Source: Paractinoplanes atraurantiacus (lineage in GTDB: Bacteria; Actinomycetota; Actinomycetes; Mycobacteriales; Micromonosporaceae). From it: a DNA stretch of 64,000 nucleotides. The stretch spans positions 248,001-312,000 of the forward strand of contig NZ_OBDY01000009.1 in the NCBI RefSeq assembly GCF_900215205.1, written 5' to 3'. This document shows positions 1 to 7,678 of this stretch, one piece after another. The notes beneath the pieces are model-generated. The model was given only the letters and a program-made list of their open reading frames with translations, was not told the origin of the DNA and searched no databases. A program made the position numbers and the translations under genes. Position 1 is the stretch's first letter, and each line of letters starts with the position of its first letter.

Positions 1-2
1 AC

Positions 3-593
3 CGGATCGCGCCGGCCCGGGCCTGGACCACCACCGTCATGATCGGCGCCGGGTCCGCCCTGGCCGTGGGTGAGCTGGGCTTCCTGGCCGGCTTGCCGCA
101 CTCGGCGATCGCCGCCCTGGTGGCGGTCGCGGCCGGGGCCGGCTTCGAGTTCGGATGGCGCTCCCAGCTGCGGCCGCGGCTGCGCTGGCACGCCGGCGGC
201 ATCGCGGCGGTGGGTTTCCGCGGCCGCGACCGCCAGCCGTGGGCCACCGACAGTGCGATCGTCTACGACGACGGCAACAGCATCGTCCTCACGGCCGGCG
301 AGTCGGTGATGACCGTGCCCGTCCCGCCGCCGTGGCCGCGGCCGAAGGCGGGCGAGAAGAGCGAGACCAAGCTGGTGCGGCCCGGCGCGAAGGCCCGGCG
401 CAAGGGAGGCGGCACGGGGCCGGCGCAGCGGACGGCGGATCAGCTGGTGGCGGCCCTGCGGGACTCGCGGACCCGGTCGCTGGGGTTGAGCCCGTTGCCG
501 CCGCCGCCGGAGATCGACGTGCCCCGGCGGCCGCTTCTGCTCTACGCGGCGTGGGCCGTGGCCACCGCCGGAACGACATTGGTCTTGATCTGA
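3..593 (+). CDS. Hypothetical membrane protein, 5' end outside the window
   Basis: The frame is open from the first bases of the window to a TGA at 591-593. An ATG lies at 39, but the codons before it read on without a stop, so the true start is probably upstream. The visible protein has two hydrophobic segments near the start (the second around AIAALVAVAAGAG), a charged and proline-rich middle containing a basic patch (GAKARRKGGG), and a C-terminal hydrophobic segment ending LLLYAAWAVATAGTTLVLI. This suggests a small membrane protein with a cytosolic loop. I do not recognise a family. The next gene begins 40 bp downstream, but its molybdenum-enzyme function gives no clear link. Confidence 0.6.
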   Translation, partial: RIAPARAWTTTVMIGAGSALAVGELGFLAGLPHSAIAALVAVAAGAGFEFGWRSQLRPRLRWHAGGIAAVGFRGRDRQPWATDSAIVYDDGNSIVLTAGESVMTVPVPPPWPRPKAGEKSETKLVRPGAKARRKGGGTGPAQRTADQLVAALRDSRTRSLGLSPLPPPPEIDVPRRPLLLYAAWAVATAGTTLVLI

Positions 594-633
594 GAAGTCC
601 GGAACGGAAACACGAGGCGCGTAGCGTACGAAC

Positions 634-1416
634 GTGGATCTGAACACTGTCGCCGAAGTGATCAGCCCCGCCGAGGTGGGCCAGTGGCGCCCGGGTGACG
701 CCTGGCTCGGCGGCGGGACGGCCCTGTTCGCCGAGCCGCGCCCGCACCTGACGCGGCTGCTCGACCTGACCGCCGCCGGCTGGCCCGCGCTCACCGAGAC
801 CCCGTACGGGCTCGAGATCGCCGCCACCTGCACGATCGCCGAGCTGGCGGCGAGCGGGCACGACATCGTCGAGAAGTGCTGCCACGCGTTCCTGGCCTCG
901 TTCAAGATCTGGAACGTGGCGACCGTCGGCGGCAACCTCTGCGCCGCCCTGCCGGCCGGGCCGATGATCGCGATGGGGGCCGCGCTCGACGGGACGTGCC
1001 TGATCCAGGGCCCCGACGGGGAGCGGACGGTCGCCGTGAAGGACTTCGTCACCGGCGAGGGAACGACCGTGCTGCGGGACGGGGAGCTCCTCCGCTCGGT
1101 CCACCTGCCCGCGGAGGCGTTCACCGCCGTGACCGCGTACAGGCAAGGGTCTTTGCATGCCCACGGACGGTCCGGAGTGTTGCTGATCGGGCGGAGGGAC
1201 GCCGAAGGCGGCCTGACGCTGACCGTGACCGCCGCCACCGAGCGCCCGTTCGTCCTGGTCTTCCCGGCCGCCCCGAGCGAGGAACAACTGCAGGTCGCCC
1301 TGGCCGAGCGGATCCCCGACGGCGCCTATCTGGACGACGTGCACGGCCTGCCGTCCTGGCGGCGCCACATGACCCGGCTCTACGCCGAGCAGATCCGCCG
1401 GGAGCTGCGGCCATGA
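634..1416 (+). CDS. FAD-binding subunit of a molybdenum hydroxylase (CoxM/XdhB type)
   Basis: 260 aa. This is the flavin subunit of the xanthine dehydrogenase / CO dehydrogenase family. It passes electrons from the iron-sulphur clusters of the partner enzyme to FAD and then to an acceptor. Family marks are GGGTALF near residue 27, where the FAD pyrophosphate binds, and NVATVGGNLCAALPAGPM near residue 92, the second FAD loop. The length is slightly short for the family (usually 270-300 aa). The GTG at 634 is the only start that keeps the N-terminal FAD domain. The stop overlaps the next start (ATGA at 1413-1416), so translation of the two genes is probably coupled. The substrate cannot be deduced. 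Confidence 0.85.
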   Translation: MDLNTVAEVISPAEVGQWRPGDAWLGGGTALFAEPRPHLTRLLDLTAAGWPALTETPYGLEIAATCTIAELAASGHDIVEKCCHAFLASFKIWNVATVGGNLCAALPAGPMIAMGAALDGTCLIQGPDGERTVAVKDFVTGEGTTVLRDGELLRSVHLPAEAFTAVTAYRQGSLHAHGRSGVLLIGRRDAEGGLTLTVTAATERPFVLVFPAAPSEEQLQVALAERIPDGAYLDDVHGLPSWRRHMTRLYAEQIRRELRP

Positions 1417-4400
1417 GAATCAACCAGGAGGAGCACGACCGCCCGCCCCGCCCGGGTCAATGCCTGCGCACCTACCTTCGCGAGGAGGGCTGCTTCGGCG
1501 TCAAGAAGGGCTGCGACACCGGCGACTGCGGCGCCTGCACGGTCCACGTCGACGGCGAGCCGGTGCACTCGTGCGTCTACCCGGCCTTCCGCGCCGCCGG
1601 CCGCGAGGTCACCACCATCGAGGGCCTCGACGATCACCCGGCCCAGCGGGCCTTCCTCGGCGCGCAGGGCTTCCAGTGCGGCTTCTGCACGGCCGGCTAC
1701 ATCATGACCGCGGCCGCCCTCACCGACGACCAGCGCGACGACCTGCCAAGGGCTTTCAAAGGCAACCTCTGCCGGTGTACGGGCTACCGCGCGATCGCCG
1801 ACGCGATGGACGGCGTGGTCAACGCGTGCGTCCCCACCGAGGGCAAGGCGGTCGGCGCCGGCCTGGGCGCGCCCGCCGGCCCCGACGTGGTGACCGGCCG
1901 GGCCCGCTACACGTTCGACCTCGACGTGCCCGGCGTGCTCCATCTGAAGGTGCTGCGCTCACCGCACGCGCACGCCCGCGTCCTGGCCGTGCGCACCGAG
2001 GCCGCCCTGGCCGTGCCCGGCGTCGAGCTGGTGCTCACCTCCGCCGACGATCCGGGCAAGCTCTTCTCGACGGCCCAGCACGAGAACGTCACCGAGGACC
2101 CGGCCGACACGCGGGTGCTCGACGACGTGGTGCGCTTCGTGGGCCAGCGGGTCGCGGCGGTGGTGGCCACGTCGGAGGCGGCCGCCGAAGAGGGTTGCCG
2201 CGCGCTGGCCGTCGACTACGAGATGCTCCCCCACGTGCTCACGGCCTCGGAGGCGATGGCACCCGGCGCGCCGCTCATCCATCCGGGCGGGAACGTCGTC
2301 GGTCAGCTGCACGCCGCGCTCGGCGACGTGGAGGCCGGCTTCGCCGAGGCCGACGAGATCTACGAGGAGACCTTCCGTACGCCGCGGGTGCAGCACGCCA
2401 GCCTGGAGACGCACGGCGCGGTCGGCTGGCTCGACGGCGACGGCCGACTGGTCATCCGGTCGAGCACCCAGACGCCGTTCCTGACCCGCCGGGCGGTGGC
2501 CGATCTGTTCGACCTGCCGCCCGACCGGGTCCGGGTGATCGCGGGCCGGGTCGGCGGCGGCTTCGGCGGCAAACAGGAGATGCTGGTCGAAGACCTGGTG
2601 GCGCTGGCCGTGCTGCGGCTCGAACGCCCGGTCAAGCTCGAGTTCACCCGGGCCGAGCAGTTCACCAGCGCGACCACCCGCCACCCCTTCCAGGTCAGAA
2701 TCAAGGCGGGGGCGCGCTCGGACGGCACCCTCACGGCGCTGCAACTCGAGGTGCTTTCCAACACCGGGGCGTACGGAAACCACGGCCCCTCGGTCATGTA
2801 CCACGGCTGCCACGAGTCGATAGCGGTCTACCGGTGCCCGAACATGCGCACCGACGCCTGGTCGGTCTACACGAACACGGTCCCGGCCGGCGCTTTCCGC
2901 GGCTACGGCCTGGGCCAGGTGTCCTTCGCCGTCGAGTCGGCCCTGGACGAGCTGGCCCGCCGCCTGACCATCGACCCGATCGAGATGCGCGCCCGCAACG
3001 TCGTCCGCCCGGGCGAGCCACTGACCGCCCCCGGCGACCACGCCGACGACTTGACGATCGCCAGTTACGGCTTGGACCAGTGCCTCCAGCACATCCGCGA
3101 CGCCGCCCGCAGCGATCCAGACCCCGCCACCTCTCACCCCACCACGCCTCACGACGCCACCCGGTACCCCGCCAGCCCTCAACCCGCTGTCTCTCACGCC
3201 GCCGCCCCTCACGCCGGCACCGCTCACCCTGCCAGCGCTCACCTCGATACCGCTCAGCCCGCCAGCCTTCAACCAGCGGGCCCACTCCTCGCAGACCCAT
3301 CCGATTTTCCCGACATTTCGCCTGTCGGGCGGCTGGTTGGGGAAGGGAGCGGAGCCCGCCCGGCGGGCCAAAGCGCGTCCGACGGGCGGCTCACCGGGCA
3401 AGGAAGCGACACCCAACCGGCGGGCCAAAGCGCGTCCGACGGGCGGCTTGTCGGGGAAGGGGAATTCGAAGGCGAGCCGGCGGGAGAGAGAGCGCCGGAC
3501 GCACGCCCGGCGGGCCAAGACAAGCCGGCGCGTGACGGCGCGCCGGGCGCAGGCCCTGCGAACGAAGGCGGTGCGCGCGAGCCGATGCGTGACGGCGCGC
3601 CGCACGCACGCCCGGCGAGTGAGGGTGTGCCTGACGGGTGGCTTGTCGGGGAAGGCATGGCCATCGCGATGATCGCGGCCGGGCCGCCCGGTGGGCACTA
3701 CGCCGATGCGACGGTGACGCGGCTTGAGGACGGGCGGTTCGAGGTTGCTGTGGGGACGGCCGAGTTCGGGAACGGGAGCTCGACCGTTCACTGTCAGATC
3801 GCGGCCGATGCGCTCGGTGTCGCCCCCGATCGGATCGTGTTGCGGCAATCCGATACCGATGCCGTACGGCATGACACCGGGGCCTTCGGGTCCACCGGTG
3901 TCGTGGTGGCCGGTAAGGCCGTGCTGCATGCGGCGCGGGCTCTGCGGGCGCAACTGGACGCCGGGTCGGGCGAGACCACTGCCCACGGGCACTGGGGCGG
4001 CAGCCCGCGGTCGGTGGCCTTCAACGCGCACTGGTTCCGTGTCGCCGTCGACCCGGCGACCGGTGAGTTGCGGATCCTGCGCAGCGTGCACAGCGCCGAC
4101 GCCGGCACCGTGATGAATCCGCTCCAGCTTCGCGGGCAGATCGAGGGCGGTGTCGCCCAGGCGCTCGGGGCCGCGCTGGCCGAGCACGTCGACATCGACC
4201 GCGACGGGCGGGTCACCACGGCCGGATTCCGGCAATATCACCTTCCGACGTACGCGGATGTGCCGCGCACGGAGGTGCTTTTCGCCGGCACCGACGACGC
4301 GATCGGGCCGCTCGGGGCCAAATCGATGAGCGAGAGCCCCTTCAACCCGGTCGCCCCGGCGCTGGCCAACGCGATTCGCGACGCCACCGGCGTACGGCTG

Positions 4401-4472
4401 ACGCAATTGCCTTTCACGCGTGACCGGATCTGGTCGGCTCTGGAACAGGCTGCTGACTCAAGGGCAGTTTGA
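1413..4472 (+). CDS. Fused [2Fe-2S] / molybdopterin-binding molybdenum hydroxylase
   Basis: 1019 aa. Small (iron-sulphur) and large (molybdopterin) subunits of a xanthine dehydrogenase-type enzyme are joined in one chain. Residues 1-150 hold both [2Fe-2S] sites: CDTGDCGAC for the plant-type cluster, then CGFCTAG and CRCTGY for the second. The molybdopterin part starts near residue 160 (GRARYTFDLDVPGVLH) and contains GRVGGGFGGKQ and GAFRGYGLGQ. A C-terminal SMSESPFNP segment sits where the catalytic Glu is expected. A repetitive insert of about 180 residues (roughly 570-748) separates the two molybdopterin subdomains just before GEGMAIAM. The gene overlaps the FAD-subunit gene by 4 bp and its 3' end overlaps the convergent kinase gene by 59 bp. 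The substrate is unknown. Confidence 0.85.
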   Translation: MRINQEEHDRPPRPGQCLRTYLREEGCFGVKKGCDTGDCGACTVHVDGEPVHSCVYPAFRAAGREVTTIEGLDDHPAQRAFLGAQGFQCGFCTAGYIMTAAALTDDQRDDLPRAFKGNLCRCTGYRAIADAMDGVVNACVPTEGKAVGAGLGAPAGPDVVTGRARYTFDLDVPGVLHLKVLRSPHAHARVLAVRTEAALAVPGVELVLTSADDPGKLFSTAQHENVTEDPADTRVLDDVVRFVGQRVAAVVATSEAAAEEGCRALAVDYEMLPHVLTASEAMAPGAPLIHPGGNVVGQLHAALGDVEAGFAEADEIYEETFRTPRVQHASLETHGAVGWLDGDGRLVIRSSTQTPFLTRRAVADLFDLPPDRVRVIAGRVGGGFGGKQEMLVEDLVALAVLRLERPVKLEFTRAEQFTSATTRHPFQVRIKAGARSDGTLTALQLEVLSNTGAYGNHGPSVMYHGCHESIAVYRCPNMRTDAWSVYTNTVPAGAFRGYGLGQVSFAVESALDELARRLTIDPIEMRARNVVRPGEPLTAPGDHADDLTIASYGLDQCLQHIRDAARSDPDPATSHPTTPHDATRYPASPQPAVSHAAAPHAGTAHPASAHLDTAQPASLQPAGPLLADPSDFPDISPVGRLVGEGSGARPAGQSASDGRLTGQGSDTQPAGQSASDGRLVGEGEFEGEPAGERAPDARPAGQDKPARDGAPGAGPANEGGAREPMRDGAPHARPASEGVPDGWLVGEGMAIAMIAAGPPGGHYADATVTRLEDGRFEVAVGTAEFGNGSSTVHCQIAADALGVAPDRIVLRQSDTDAVRHDTGAFGSTGVVVAGKAVLHAARALRAQLDAGSGETTAHGHWGGSPRSVAFNAHWFRVAVDPATGELRILRSVHSADAGTVMNPLQLRGQIEGGVAQALGAALAEHVDIDRDGRVTTAGFRQYHLPTYADVPRTEVLFAGTDDAIGPLGAKSMSESPFNPVAPALANAIRDATGVRLTQLPFTRDRIWSALEQAADSRAV
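3121..3660. repeat. In-frame low-complexity repeat insert in the molybdenum hydroxylase
   Basis: About 540 bp of repetitive coding sequence. A 31-bp stretch at 3361-3391 recurs exactly at 3418-3448, a 57-bp (19-residue) period. The motif GRLVGEG or a variant (GRLTGQG, GWLVGEG) occurs four times, and the last copy is the genuine edge of the molybdopterin subdomain (VGEGMAIAM). The first half is a His/Ala/Pro/Thr-rich stretch of short degenerate units (SHPTTPH, SHAAAPH type). The insert therefore looks like repeated duplication of the natural linker. The reading frame stays open throughout. Confidence 0.8.
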
Positions 4473-6381
4473 TCGTGAACGTGCTGCCCTGGCCCAGCTC
4501 GGAACGGGCGGTGACGGTCCCGCCGTGCTCGCTGACGATGTTGCGCACGATGGCCAGGCCCAGACCGGAGCCCTGCACGGCCTGGTGCATCGCGTTGGAC
4601 GCCCGGTGGAACGGCGTGAACAGGCCCGGCAGGTCGTCGGGCGGAATGCCGATGCCGGTGTCGGTGATCTCGACGACGACCTGGTCGTTGCCGGTGCCGA
4701 CCCGGCATTCGAGGCGGCCGCCCTGATCGGTGAACTTGATCGAGTTCTCCAGCAGGTTGCGCAGCGCGCGCTCGAGCTGGCCGGCGTCGCCCAGCACCCA
4801 GGCCGGCTCGGTGGTCACGTCCCAGCGCAGGTCCTTGGCCCGGGCCGCGGTGCCCAGGCTCTCGTATAGGCCGTCGACCACGCCGGCCACGTCGACCGGC
4901 ACCGCCTCGGCGCCCACCCGCTCGTTCGAGCGGTCGAGCAACAGCAGGTCGGCCACGGTCTCCTGGAGGCGGTTGGCGTTGCGCAGGATCGCGTCGAGCC
5001 CGCGCTTCTGTATCGGCGTGAAACTGTCGTCCTCGTCCTCCACCAGCATCTCGGTGTAGCCGAGGATGCTGGTCAGCGGCGTGCGCAGCTCGTGGGTGAC
5101 GGTCGAGACGAAGACGTCCTTCTGCTCGTCGAGCACCCGCAGCTCGTTGATCAGCCGGGCCTGGCGCAGCTGGAGCCGGAACTGGTGCACGTTGTGGTCG
5201 ATCTCCCGGGTGAGGGCGGCCAGCAGCCGCCGCTCGTCGGGGGTCCACTCCGATCCGCCGGGCCGCACCACGCAGACGAGGCCGGGCGGGCATCCGGAGT
5301 CGCCGCTGAGCGCCACCGCGAGGCCGCCGGGCAGCGTGGCCGGGGTGATCGCCTGGCCGGTCGGCGCGTTCTTCAGTTCGTCCAGCACCATCGGGTCGAG
5401 GGTGGCCGCGTTCGGCGGCCAGTGCACCTCGAACTGCTCGCCGGGTTGCAGGGTCACCCGCCCGTACACGGCGTCGGCGCCCATCGCGTTGCCGACCAGC
5501 ATGGCCATCCGCCAGGCGATCTCCTTGGCGTCGCCTTCCGAGCGCAGCTCGGCCGCGATGGCCTGGCGCAGCTCGCTGCGGGCCGTGCGGGCCCGCTCGG
5601 CGCTGATCAGCCGCTCGATCTCGGCCGCCAGATCGTTCACCGAGCCGGCCACGGCCTTGAGCTCGCCCGGGCCGACCGGCTGGGCCCGGGCCGCGAGGTC
5701 GCCGCCGGCCAGCCGCCGCAGCGTGACCCGGATGTCCTCGAGCGGGGCCAGCAGGTGCCGCTGGTGCAGCAGGGCCAGGCCCATCCCGGCCAGCACGACG
5801 ATCACGGCCAGCGCGCCGAACAGCAGGGTGGCGGCCCGGTAGTCACTGCGTTCGTCGCGGACCAGGGATTCGCTGTACGCGTCGATCGCGGCCGTGACGT
5901 CGGAGTTGGCCGAGCGCAGCCCGTCGAACAGCTCCTTGCCCCGGGCCAGCCGGGCCGCGTCGGTGTCGGCCTCCCCCGCGTTCACGATCGGGATCGCGTA
6001 CCCGTACAGCCAGTTCTCGGCGGCGTCCCGCTCGCTCTGCAGCAACCGGCTGACCTCGGGATCGTCGATGATCGCGGCCAGGGTGTCGAGCGCCTCGAAC
6101 GCGGCCGAGCGCCCACTCTCGTACGGCTGGAGGAAGGCCCCGTCGCCGGTGAGCTGGAAACCCCGTACGCCGGTCTCGGCATTGGTCATCTGTTGCAGGA
6201 CCGCTTGGTTGGTGTCGTAGAGGACGTCGACCTGCTCGGTGTGTGTCATGTGTTCGACGCGCAGCCGGTCGCTGACCACGAACTGCCCGATGATCAGCAG
6301 CAGGAAGAGGGCGAGCAGGCCCGCGAAGCCGCCCGCCACGCGGATGCGCAGCGACGAGAAGGCACCACGGTCGAGCCTCAC
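4414..6381 (-). CDS. CHASE3/HAMP membrane sensor histidine kinase
   Basis: 655 aa. Order: TM helix at about 14-37; a CHASE3-like extracytoplasmic domain with the typical NAETGVRGF at 68-75; second TM helix about 183-207; HAMP linker about 208-262; a GAF-like region about 270-405; dimerisation domain with phospho-acceptor His430 (VTHELRTPLTS); and an ATPase domain with N-box NLLENSIKF (542-550), DTGIGIP (574-580) and GSGLGLAIV (604-612). It should autophosphorylate on His430 in response to an envelope or cytosolic signal. No response regulator is adjacent. The GTG start overlaps the stop of the upstream kinase gene (GTGA), so the two are co-translated. The C-terminal tail overlaps the convergent oxidoreductase gene. 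Confidence 0.88.
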   Translation of the reverse strand: MRLDRGAFSSLRIRVAGGFAGLLALFLLLIIGQFVVSDRLRVEHMTHTEQVDVLYDTNQAVLQQMTNAETGVRGFQLTGDGAFLQPYESGRSAAFEALDTLAAIIDDPEVSRLLQSERDAAENWLYGYAIPIVNAGEADTDAARLARGKELFDGLRSANSDVTAAIDAYSESLVRDERSDYRAATLLFGALAVIVVLAGMGLALLHQRHLLAPLEDIRVTLRRLAGGDLAARAQPVGPGELKAVAGSVNDLAAEIERLISAERARTARSELRQAIAAELRSEGDAKEIAWRMAMLVGNAMGADAVYGRVTLQPGEQFEVHWPPNAATLDPMVLDELKNAPTGQAITPATLPGGLAVALSGDSGCPPGLVCVVRPGGSEWTPDERRLLAALTREIDHNVHQFRLQLRQARLINELRVLDEQKDVFVSTVTHELRTPLTSILGYTEMLVEDEDDSFTPIQKRGLDAILRNANRLQETVADLLLLDRSNERVGAEAVPVDVAGVVDGLYESLGTAARAKDLRWDVTTEPAWVLGDAGQLERALRNLLENSIKFTDQGGRLECRVGTGNDQVVVEITDTGIGIPPDDLPGLFTPFHRASNAMHQAVQGSGLGLAIVRNIVSEHGGTVTARSELGQGSTFTIKLPLSQQPVPEPTRSGHA

Positions 6382-7619
6382 GCCGGCCGCCCCGGCGAGG
6401 GCAGGGTGAACCAGACCGTCGTACCGCCGCCCGGCGTCTCCTCGACGGCGATCTCGCCGCCGTGCCGGTCGACGATCCGCTGGCAGGTGGAGAGCCCGAC
6501 GCCGTGCCCCGTCCCGGCCGACGGGTCGACCTGGGCGAACATCTCGAAGACCCGGCCGCGTTGCTCGGCCGGGATGCCGCGGCCGTTGTCGGCCACCGCG
6601 ACCCGCCAGCAGGAGGACTTCACCGGCACGGCGGTGATCTCGATGCGGCAGGGCCGGTCCGGGCTGCGGTACTTCAGGGCGTTGCCGATCAGGTTCTGCA
6701 ACAACTGGCGCACGAGGACGGGGTCGACGTCGATCACCGGGAGGTCGTCGCCCACCGACACGGTCGCGCCGGCCATGCTGCCCCGCAGATCGGTCAGTGC
6801 CAGGTCGACCAGCTCACCGAGCGGGGTCGGCTCGGGCTGGTAGGGCGCGTTGCCGGCCCGGGCGTACGTGAGCAGCGACGTGATCAGCCGCTGCATGCGG
6901 CCGACCGCGCGGGTACCGGCGGCTATCCACTTCTCCGCCTGCGGGTCGGTCTGGGAGATCCGCTCGTCGAGCAGCTCCAGATAGCCGCTGACCACGCTCA
7001 ACGGAGCGGCCAGGTCGTGGCTGACCACCCCGGCGAACTGCTCCAGCTCGGTGTTGGAGCGGCGCAGCTCGGCGATCGTGGCCGCCCGGGCCGCGTGCGC
7101 CAGCTCCAGCTCGGCGTTCTGCGCCAGCACCACCCGGGCCTGCCGGCGGCGCTCGAACAGGGCCAGAAGGACCTGGGCCAGGTCACGCAGCCGGTCCAGC
7201 TGCTCTCCGGCCAGCTCGTGCACCTCGTTGTGGAAGACGCAGAGCGAGCCCAGCGCGTACCCCTGCGGCGTCACCAGCGGCACCGACACGTAGAACCGGA
7301 CGTCGGCCAGCTTCCCGGTCACCCACGGGTTGTCCACGTACGCCGGGTCGGTCCGCGCGTCCGGCAGATAGGTGAATTCGCCCGTCTCGAACCGGATGGC
7401 ACACATCGAGTCGGTACGGGCGGTGTCGCTGCCCTCGAAGCCGGTCGTGGTGAGCTGGCACTGCCGGTTCTCGTCGATCAGGTTGAGGGTGGCGGTGGGG
7501 ACCCCGGCCAGCGTGGCCGCCACCCGGACGACGGCCTCCAGCTCGTCGCCGGCCGGCGCGTCCAGCAGGCCGTACTCGTGCAGCGCCGCCAGGCGGCGCT
7601 GCTCGTGGGCGGTCCTCAC
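6378..7619 (-). CDS. Cytosolic GAF-domain sensor histidine kinase
   Basis: 413 aa with no membrane segment. An N-terminal GAF domain (about residues 20-155, with FYVSVPLVTPQGYALGSLCV typical of these domains) is followed by a coiled linker, a HisKA domain with His201 (VVSHDLAAPLSVV) and a HATPase domain (NLIGNALKYR, DNGRGIP, GHGVGLSTC). The DLAAPL form of the H-box is common in phytochrome-like kinases. The gene starts at a GTG and overlaps the following CHASE3 kinase gene by 4 bp. Two kinases in tandem without a regulator suggest that one modulates the other or that both feed a distant regulator (inference). Confidence 0.87.
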   Translation of the reverse strand: MRTAHEQRRLAALHEYGLLDAPAGDELEAVVRVAATLAGVPTATLNLIDENRQCQLTTTGFEGSDTARTDSMCAIRFETGEFTYLPDARTDPAYVDNPWVTGKLADVRFYVSVPLVTPQGYALGSLCVFHNEVHELAGEQLDRLRDLAQVLLALFERRRQARVVLAQNAELELAHAARAATIAELRRSNTELEQFAGVVSHDLAAPLSVVSGYLELLDERISQTDPQAEKWIAAGTRAVGRMQRLITSLLTYARAGNAPYQPEPTPLGELVDLALTDLRGSMAGATVSVGDDLPVIDVDPVLVRQLLQNLIGNALKYRSPDRPCRIEITAVPVKSSCWRVAVADNGRGIPAEQRGRVFEMFAQVDPSAGTGHGVGLSTCQRIVDRHGGEIAVEETPGGGTTVWFTLPSPGRPA

Positions 7620-7678
7620 TTGGTTCTTGTCGGCAGCCGACCGCCCTTAGCTGAGCCTTGTCCCTGTTCAGGCCCCTT

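Noticed and set aside
876..1412. Extension of the molybdenum hydroxylase frame to an upstream start at 876
   Set aside because: This part reads as Arg/Pro/Gly-rich protein antiphase to the FAD-subunit gene, which has clear family motifs. The real start is the ATG at 1413.
1959..4406. Very long open frame on the minus strand opposite the molybdenum hydroxylase
   Set aside because: High GC leaves few stop codons in antiphase frames. The sequence has no domain and is Arg/Gly/Val-rich.
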